A DNA stretch of 50,996 nt, from assembly GCF_003034985.1 (NCBI RefSeq), contig NZ_PZKG01000020.1, positions 1 through 50,996 on the forward strand. Direction: 5' to 3'. The notes under the pieces were generated by a model, which worked only from the letters and a program-made list of their open reading frames with translations, had not been told where the DNA came from and made no database searches. This document shows, one piece after another, positions 45,940 through 50,996 of this stretch. Origin of the DNA: Cereibacter changlensis JA139 (GTDB lineage Bacteria; Pseudomonadota; Alphaproteobacteria; Rhodobacterales; Rhodobacteraceae). How positions within the stretch are numbered: position 1 is the stretch's first letter; each line of letters starts with the position of its first letter. The position numbers were made by a program, and so were the translations under genes.

Positions 45940-46913
45940 CCGATATGACCATGATCGAAGCCGCCGCCCGCCGTCTGGAGGGCCATGCCCGCCGCACGCC
46001 GCTGCTTTCCTCGCCCTTCCTCGACGAGATCGCCGGGCGGCGGGTCTTCGTGAAGGCGGAATGCCTGCAGCACACCGGCTCGTTCAAGTTCCGCGGCGCC
46101 TGGTCGGCGGTCTCGGCGCTCGACCCCGAGACGCGGCGGCGCGGGGTCATCGCCTATTCCTCGGGCAACCATGCGCAGGGCGTGGCGCTGGCGGCGCGGC
46201 AGCATGGCGTGCCGGCGGTGATCGTCATGCCCGCCGACGCGCCACGGCTCAAGATCGACAACACCCGCGCGCTGGGGGCCGAGGTCGTGCTTTACGACCG
46301 CGCCACCGAGGATCGCGACGCCATCGGCAATGCGCTGGCCGAGGAGCGCGGGCTGACGCTGATCCGCCCCTATGACGAGCCCCTGGTGATCGCCGGGCAG
46401 GCCAGCGTCGGGCTGGAGATCGCCGAGCAGGCCGCCGACGAGGGCATCAGCCGCGCCGATGTCATCGTCTGTTGCGGCGGCGGCGGGCTGACCTCGGGCG
46501 TGGCGCTGGCGCTGGAGGCCCGCGCCCCCGGCCTGCGCGTCCGCACCGCCGAGCCTGCGGGCTTCGACGATGTGGCGCTCTCGCTCGCGGCGGGCGAGGT
46601 GATCCGCAACCCCTCCGCCTCGGGGTCGATCTGCGACGCCATCGTGACGCCGGAGCCGGGGCAGATCACCTTCCCGATCCTGCAGCGTCTCTGCGGCCCC
46701 GGTCTGGTCGTCACCGATGACGAGGCGCTGGAGGCGGTGGCGCTGGCCTTCCTGCGGCTGAAACTGGTGCTGGAGCCGGGCGGCGCGGTGGCGCTGGCCT
46801 CGGCCCTGTTCCGCCGCGACCGGATCGAGGGCGAGGCGGTGATCGTGGTGGCCTCGGGCGGCAACGTCGACCCCGACACCTTCACCGCGGCGCTGACCCG
46901 CTTTCTCGACTGA
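45936..46913 (+). CDS. Threonine/serine dehydratase (PLP-dependent)
   Basis: A 325-residue fold-type-II PLP enzyme. The PLP lysine is K51 in TGSFKFRGA; SSGNHAQGVA is the Asn loop, and GGGGLTSG binds the cofactor phosphate. It lacks the C-terminal ACT-like domain of IlvA, as in catabolic serine/threonine dehydratases and related hydroxyamino-acid ammonia-lyases. The substrate is probably a hydroxyamino acid. Translation is coupled to the hydrolase upstream; PcaD-like follows after 75 bases. Confidence 0.88.
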   Translation: MTDMTMIEAAARRLEGHARRTPLLSSPFLDEIAGRRVFVKAECLQHTGSFKFRGAWSAVSALDPETRRRGVIAYSSGNHAQGVALAARQHGVPAVIVMPADAPRLKIDNTRALGAEVVLYDRATEDRDAIGNALAEERGLTLIRPYDEPLVIAGQASVGLEIAEQAADEGISRADVIVCCGGGGLTSGVALALEARAPGLRVRTAEPAGFDDVALSLAAGEVIRNPSASGSICDAIVTPEPGQITFPILQRLCGPGLVVTDDEALEAVALAFLRLKLVLEPGGAVALASALFRRDRIEGEAVIVVASGGNVDPDTFTAALTRFLD

Positions 46914-46988
46914 GACAAAAGGGTAAGTTTCCCGCAAGGCTTCCAGCCGATACTCGCTGTTCCCGACACCCTGCAACATCGGCCCGCC

Positions 46989-47777
46989 ATGCCTCTCGCC
47001 TATCTCCCGGATCTCCGCCTGAACTACCGCGACGAGGGCAAGCCCTCCGGCCCGCCGGTGGTCTTCGCCCATGCGCTGGGCTCCGACCTGCGCATCTGGG
47101 ACAGCATCCTGCCCTTGATGCCCGAAGGGCTGCGGCTGATCCGCTACGACCTGCGCGGCCATGGCGGCTCCGACACGCCTTCGGGGCCCTATGCGATGGG
47201 GGCGCTGATCCGCGACGCGGAACGGCTGCTGGAGCATCTGGAGGTGAAGGAGGCGGTCTTCGTCGGCTGCTCGATCGGCGGGATGATCGCGCAGGGGCTG
47301 GCGGTGAAGCGGCTGGACCAGATCCGCGCGCTGGTGCTGACCAGCACCGCGACCAAGATCGCCACGCCCGAGATCTGGCAGGAGCGGATCGATCAGGTCC
47401 GCGCCTACGGGATGATCACGCTGGCCGACCCGACGCTGCAGCGCTGGTTCCCCAGCGCCTTCCGTGACAGCCCCGAGGGGCTTTTGTGGCGCGAGCGGCT
47501 GATCGCCTGCGACCCCGAGGGCTATGCCGCCTGCGCCGCCGCCATCGCGGGCAGCGATTTCTACACCACCACCGCCAGCCTCACCCTGCCGACGCTGGCC
47601 ATCGCCGGCAGCGAGGACGGCTCCACCCCGCCCGATCTCGTGCGCGAGACGGCGGAGCTGATCCGCGGCAGCCGGTTCCAGCTGATCCGCGGCGCCGGAC
47701 ATATCCCGTCGCTCGACCGGCCCGCCGAATATGCCGCGGCGCTGGTGACCTTCCTCGACAGCATCGGCCACGGCTGA
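46989..47777 (+). CDS. pcaD: 3-oxoadipate enol-lactonase-like hydrolase (PcaD family)
   Basis: A 262-residue alpha/beta hydrolase. The pattern fits PcaD: LNYRDEG start, HALGSDLRIWD, nucleophile GCSIGGMIAQG (about residue 93), Asp in AGSEDGSTPP, His in GAGHIPSLDRP. PcaD hydrolyses the enol-lactone of 3-oxoadipate in protocatechuate breakdown. No other pca genes are in the window, so the precise substrate is less sure than the family. The ribosome-binding site is weak. Confidence 0.78.
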   Translation: MPLAYLPDLRLNYRDEGKPSGPPVVFAHALGSDLRIWDSILPLMPEGLRLIRYDLRGHGGSDTPSGPYAMGALIRDAERLLEHLEVKEAVFVGCSIGGMIAQGLAVKRLDQIRALVLTSTATKIATPEIWQERIDQVRAYGMITLADPTLQRWFPSAFRDSPEGLLWRERLIACDPEGYAACAAAIAGSDFYTTTASLTLPTLAIAGSEDGSTPPDLVRETAELIRGSRFQLIRGAGHIPSLDRPAEYAAALVTFLDSIGHG

Positions 47778-47886
47778 GCCGCCTTCCGCCCCGGACCCGC
47801 GTCATCCCGCCCCTTGCGATGGGCTTCCGCGCCGGGGCCGCGCCCGGTAGTCTCGCCCGGTCCCGATCCCCGGGCCGGACCTGCCG

Positions 47887-49125
47887 ATGCCAAGCCCCCA
47901 TCCAAGCGCCAGCCCGAAGCTCGCGCTGACCTTCATCCTGATCACCGTCTGCCTCGACGCCATCGGCATCGGGCTGATCTTTCCGGTGATGCCCCGGCTG
48001 ATCGCCGAGGTCACCGGCGGCTCGCTGTCGCAGGCGGCGCTCTGGGGCGGCATCCTCTCCACCTCGTATGCGGTGATGCAGTTCCTGTTCGGCCCGGTGG
48101 TCGGCAGCCTGTCCGACCGCTTCGGCCGTCGGCCGGTGCTGCTTTGCTCGCTGGTTGTGATGAGCGCGGACTATCTGCTGATGGCGCTGGCCCCGACCAT
48201 GGCGCTGCTGCTGCTCGCCCGGTTGATCGCCGGCATCGCCTCCTCCACCTATGCCACGGCGCTGGCCTATATCGCCGACATCACCCCCGAGGCCGAGCGG
48301 GCGCCGCGCTTCGGGCTGATCGGCGCGGGCTTCGGCATCGGCTTCGTGCTCGGCCCGGCGATCGGCGGGCTCTTGGCGGGGGTCGATACCCGCGCGCCCT
48401 TCTTCGCCGCCGCCGCCATGGCCGCCGCCAATCTCGCGCTGGGCTGGTGGGTGCTGCCCGAGACGGTGACCGAGGCCACGCGACGCCGCTTCAGCCTCGC
48501 CCGCGCCAACCCGCTGGGCGCGCTCGGCGCGGTGTCGCGCCTGCCGGGGCTGCGGCGGCCGCTGGCGGTGTTCCTGATCCTCGGCATCGCCATGAACGTC
48601 TACCCCTCGGTCTGGGCCTATTACGGGCAGGCCCGCTTCGGCTGGGGCGAGGGGATGGTCGGCGCCTCGCTGGCGCTCTATGGCATCGCCTTCGCCGCGG
48701 GTCAGGTGGCGCTGGTCCGCCCCGCCATCGCCCGCTTCGGCGAGCATCGCGCCGTGGTGCTGGGGATCTGGGTCGATATCGTCACGCTGACCGGCTATGG
48801 CCTCGTCACCTCGGGGCTGGCCGCGCTGCTGATCACCCCGGTCACGGCGCTGGGCGGGGTCGTCACCCCCTCGCTGCAGGCCATCCTGTCGCGCGCCGCC
48901 CCCGCCGACGCGCAGGGCGAGCTGCAGGGCGTGCTCGCCTCGCTCAACGCCATCGCCATGATCGTCTCACCGCTGGTGATGACCGGCGCCTTCAGCGCCT
49001 TCACCGGCCCCGCCGCCCCGGTCTTCGCCCCCGGCGCACCGTTTCTGCTGGCGGCGCTGATGATGGTCGCTGCCATGCTCCTGCATGTCGCGGGACCGCG
49101 CGATCCCCGCGTAGAGCCCACCTAG
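47887..49125 (+). CDS. MFS transporter, TCR/Tet family
   Basis: A 412-residue inner-membrane transporter with 12 membrane helices. The first helix holds the Tet-family ITVCLDAIGIGLIFPVMP and motif A is GSLSDRFGRRPVLL. Motif C-like glycine-rich sequence lies in GFGIGFVLGPAIGG. Members are proton-coupled drug or metabolite exporters; being in this family does not show tetracycline resistance. The neighbours are metabolic, so export of an intermediate is equally possible. The ribosome-binding site is weak. Confidence 0.88.
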   Translation: MPSPHPSASPKLALTFILITVCLDAIGIGLIFPVMPRLIAEVTGGSLSQAALWGGILSTSYAVMQFLFGPVVGSLSDRFGRRPVLLCSLVVMSADYLLMALAPTMALLLLARLIAGIASSTYATALAYIADITPEAERAPRFGLIGAGFGIGFVLGPAIGGLLAGVDTRAPFFAAAAMAAANLALGWWVLPETVTEATRRRFSLARANPLGALGAVSRLPGLRRPLAVFLILGIAMNVYPSVWAYYGQARFGWGEGMVGASLALYGIAFAAGQVALVRPAIARFGEHRAVVLGIWVDIVTLTGYGLVTSGLAALLITPVTALGGVVTPSLQAILSRAAPADAQGELQGVLASLNAIAMIVSPLVMTGAFSAFTGPAAPVFAPGAPFLLAALMMVAAMLLHVAGPRDPRVEPT

Positions 49126-49139
49126 CCTTCTTCCCTGTC

Positions 49140-49250
49140 AAAATGCCCCCTGACGGGGTAAGAAGCACCCGGAAACCCCTCCGGTGGAGGGCTCAACGAA
49201 GACCGGCGGGCCGAGGGGCGCGACGCCCCTGCCCTGCCGCAAGCACCCAA
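49140..49250. repeat. Intergenic G/C stem-loop mosaic
   Basis: Two small hairpins are visible: CCTCC-GGT-GGAGG and GGGGC-GCGAC-GCCCC. They lie between the MFS gene and the enolase-superfamily gene and may reduce read-through. Confidence 0.55.
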
Positions 49251-49260
49251 GGGAGGCATG

Positions 49261-50499
49261 ATGCGCCTGACCGACCTCGAGATCTTCACCGTGGCCCCGC
49301 CCGCCCCCGGCTGGGGCGGCCGCTACTGGACCTTCGTCAAGCTGACCACCGATGACGGCATCGTCGGCTATGGCGAATGCTATGCCTCCACCGTCGGGCC
49401 CAAGGCGATGAAGGCGGTGATCGAAGATGTCTTTGCGCGCCACATGGCGGGCCAGAGCCCCGAGAACATCGAATGGATGTTCCGCCGCGCCTATTCGGCA
49501 GGCTTCACCCAGCGCCCCGACCCGACGGTCATGGGCGCCTTCTCGGGGCTGGAGATCGCCTGTTGGGACATTCTCGGCAAGGCGCGCAACCGTCCGGTCT
49601 GGGCGCTCCTGGGCGGCATGGTGAACGAACGCATCCGCTCCTACACCTATCTCTACCCCGCGCCGGGCAAGCTCGACCCCGATTTCTGGGTCTCGCCCGA
49701 GATGGCCGCGGAAGCCGCGCTGCGCTTTGTCGATCTGGGCTTCACCGCGGTGAAGTTCGACCCCGCCGGCCCCTACACCATCCGCGGCGGACATGAGCCG
49801 GCGATGTCCGACATCAGCCGCTCCGCCGCCTTCTGCAAGGCGATCCGCGAGGCGGTGGGCGACCGGGCGGACCTTCTGTTCGGCACGCATGGCCAGTTCA
49901 CCACCCCCGGTGCGATCCGGCTCGGGCAGGCGATCGACCCCTATCTGCCGCTCTGGTACGAAGAGCCGATCCCGCCGGACAATCTGGCGGAATTCGCCGT
50001 GGTGGCGGCTTCCGTCCGCACGCCGCTGGCCACGGGCGAGCGCCTGACCACCAAGGCCGAGTTCGGCGCGCTGTTGCGCATGGGCGGGGTGAAGATCCTG
50101 CAACCGGCGCTCGGTCGGGTCGGCGGCATCTGGGAGGCCAAGAAGATCGCCGCCATGGCCGAGGTGTTCAACGCCGAGATGGCGCCGCACCTCTATGCCG
50201 GGCCGGTGGAATGGGCGGCGAACATCCATTTCGCCGCCTCGATCCCCAACCTGCTGATCGCCGAGACGATCGAGACCGGCGGCAGCTTCCACCAGAAGCT
50301 GATCCGGAACTCGATCACCTGGGAGGAGGGCTACATCATTCCGCCGACCGCGCCGGGGCTCGGGATCGAGTTCGACGAGGATGTGGCCCGCGCCCATCCC
50401 TATACCGGGGACCGCCTGCATCTGGAGATGCAGGAAGCCCCCTGCGACTATCGCCACGGCAACCGTTTCGAGGGCGGCGCGCCCTCCTCCGAGATGTGA
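49261..50499 (+). CDS. Enolase-superfamily enzyme (mandelate racemase/muconate lactonising group)
   Basis: A 412-residue enzyme with the enolase-type capping domain then a TIM barrel. Motifs visible: AVKFDPAG where the catalytic KxK/KxD normally lies, WYEEPIPPDN and ATGERLTTKAEF with the metal-ligand Glu residues, and MAPHLYAGPV with the terminal His. The usual Asp ligand is replaced by GTHGQ. The pattern resembles sugar-acid dehydratases of this superfamily, but the substrate is not established. The ATG at 49261 is chosen over 49258 because GGAGG is four bases before it. Confidence 0.85.
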   Translation: MRLTDLEIFTVAPPAPGWGGRYWTFVKLTTDDGIVGYGECYASTVGPKAMKAVIEDVFARHMAGQSPENIEWMFRRAYSAGFTQRPDPTVMGAFSGLEIACWDILGKARNRPVWALLGGMVNERIRSYTYLYPAPGKLDPDFWVSPEMAAEAALRFVDLGFTAVKFDPAGPYTIRGGHEPAMSDISRSAAFCKAIREAVGDRADLLFGTHGQFTTPGAIRLGQAIDPYLPLWYEEPIPPDNLAEFAVVAASVRTPLATGERLTTKAEFGALLRMGGVKILQPALGRVGGIWEAKKIAAMAEVFNAEMAPHLYAGPVEWAANIHFAASIPNLLIAETIETGGSFHQKLIRNSITWEEGYIIPPTAPGLGIEFDEDVARAHPYTGDRLHLEMQEAPCDYRHGNRFEGGAPSSEM

Positions 50500-50505
50500 C
50501 GGCAG

Positions 50506-50567
50506 CCCGGCCCCGCGCGGGCCGGGCAACCTGCGCGGGGCCGCGACCGGAAATCGCGGCCCCGCGC
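50506..50567 (+). terminator. Tandem hairpins after the enolase-superfamily gene
   Basis: CCCGGCC (50506-50512) pairs with GGCCGGG (50520-50526). Then a perfect 14-base stem, arms 50533-50546 and 50554-50567, with a 7-base loop. No T-run follows, so this is probably a Rho-assisted end or stability element. Confidence 0.6.
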
Positions 50568-50625
50568 CGGGCTTGTGCTTGACCCCGCCGCCGCGATCCC
50601 CAAGATCGCGGCAAAGGAGACGCCG

Positions 50626-50996
50626 ATGCCCAACCCCAACCCCGCCGTCCTCGACTTCCTGCTGGCCCGCCGCTCGCGCCCGGCGAAAACCCTGGCCCTG
50701 CCGGCCCCCTCGCGCGCCGAGCTCGCGCCGATCCTGACCGCCGCCGCGCGCAGCCCGGATCACGGCAAGCTGGAGCCCTGGCGCTTCATCGTGCTGGAGA
50801 AACCCGCCATGCCGCGGCTCGCCGCCCTGGCCGATGCCCGCGGCGCGGCGCTGGGGCTGGACGAGGAGCGCCGCGCCAAGGGCCGCGGCCAGTTCGAGGC
50901 CTCGCATCTGGCGGTGGTGGTGGTCGCCAGCCCGAAACCCTCCGACAAGGTGCCCGAGATCGAGCAGACCCTCTCCGCCGGCGCGGTCTGCCTCGC
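50626..50996 (+). CDS. Nitroreductase family protein, cut off at the window end
   Basis: The first 123 residues are visible and the frame is open to the end. The N-terminal LLARRSRPAKTLALPAPSRAEL and AARSPDHGKLEPWRFIVLE pattern matches the YdjA-like nitroreductases, which bind FMN and NAD(P)H. FMN contacts are expected at RRSRPAK and later residues not in view. AAAGGAGACG precedes the ATG at 50626. The gene continues beyond the window. Confidence 0.88.
   Translation, partial: MPNPNPAVLDFLLARRSRPAKTLALPAPSRAELAPILTAAARSPDHGKLEPWRFIVLEKPAMPRLAALADARGAALGLDEERRAKGRGQFEASHLAVVVVASPKPSDKVPEIEQTLSAGAVCL

Noticed and set aside
47887-49125. Tetracycline-resistance gene.
   Set aside because: The family is TCR/Tet MFS, but most chromosomal members are not resistance proteins and no TetR-type regulator is adjacent.

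Overview
The window is very GC-rich, uses C/G-ending codons, and carries gene families and intergenic stem-loop repeats typical of Rhodobacterales (Alphaproteobacteria, Rhodobacteraceae/Paracoccaceae). No rRNA, tRNA, insertion sequence, prophage or CRISPR array was seen. The window looks chromosomal and mostly ordinary. The least gene-like stretch is about 18.7-19.9 kb. The species cannot be named from the sequence alone.

Layout. (1) 1-7909, plus strand: the distal half of a tad (tight adherence, Flp pilus) operon: tadZ (cut by the window edge), tadA, tadB, tadC, two TPR lipoproteins of the TadD kind, a prepilin peptidase and an AAA+ ATPase of unknown role. (2) 7962-18633: housekeeping and accessory genes. 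These are 5-formyl-THF cyclo-ligase with mgtE, guanine deaminase, an RraB-like protein, 8-oxoguanine deaminase, a HisN-type phosphatase, an XRE regulator, a quinone oxidoreductase, a LysR regulator with a DUF1127 gene, a Bax-inhibitor-1 membrane protein, a GNAT acetyltransferase and rpmG. (3) 18634-21095: a gene-poor stretch with a DUF982 gene, then a soluble globin-coupled chemoreceptor. (4) 21241-28348: dacB, nadD, ettA, small secreted and membrane proteins, a PhnA/YjdM protein, a cold-shock protein and an HSL-type esterase. (5) 28421-38919: a CocE/NonD hydrolase followed by a complete peptide-type ABC importer on the minus strand, with a choline-sulfatase divergent from it and a GMC oxidoreductase convergent with the sulfatase. 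(6) 39011-44980, minus strand: an M3 oligopeptidase, an acyl-CoA synthetase and an ABC exporter. (7) 45112-50996, plus strand: alpha/beta hydrolase, serine/threonine dehydratase, PcaD-like lactonase, TCR/Tet-family efflux protein, an enolase-superfamily enzyme and a truncated nitroreductase.

How the genes work together. The tad genes form one assembly machine: a localisation factor, a motor ATPase, two platform proteins, accessory lipoproteins and a maturation peptidase. The two purine deaminases handle guanine and its oxidised form. The region-5 cluster reads as uptake and breakdown of a choline-type ester or sulfate; this is inferred from neighbours and has not been shown. Several leaders carry structures that may control expression: a hairpin at the mgtE ribosome-binding site, a terminator-like hairpin just ahead of the Bax-inhibitor gene, and an AATTTGCT inverted repeat ahead of the XRE gene. 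The candidates most worth following up are the AAA+ ATPase at the end of the tad operon, the CocE-importer-sulfatase-GMC cluster, and the mgtE and Bax-inhibitor leaders.
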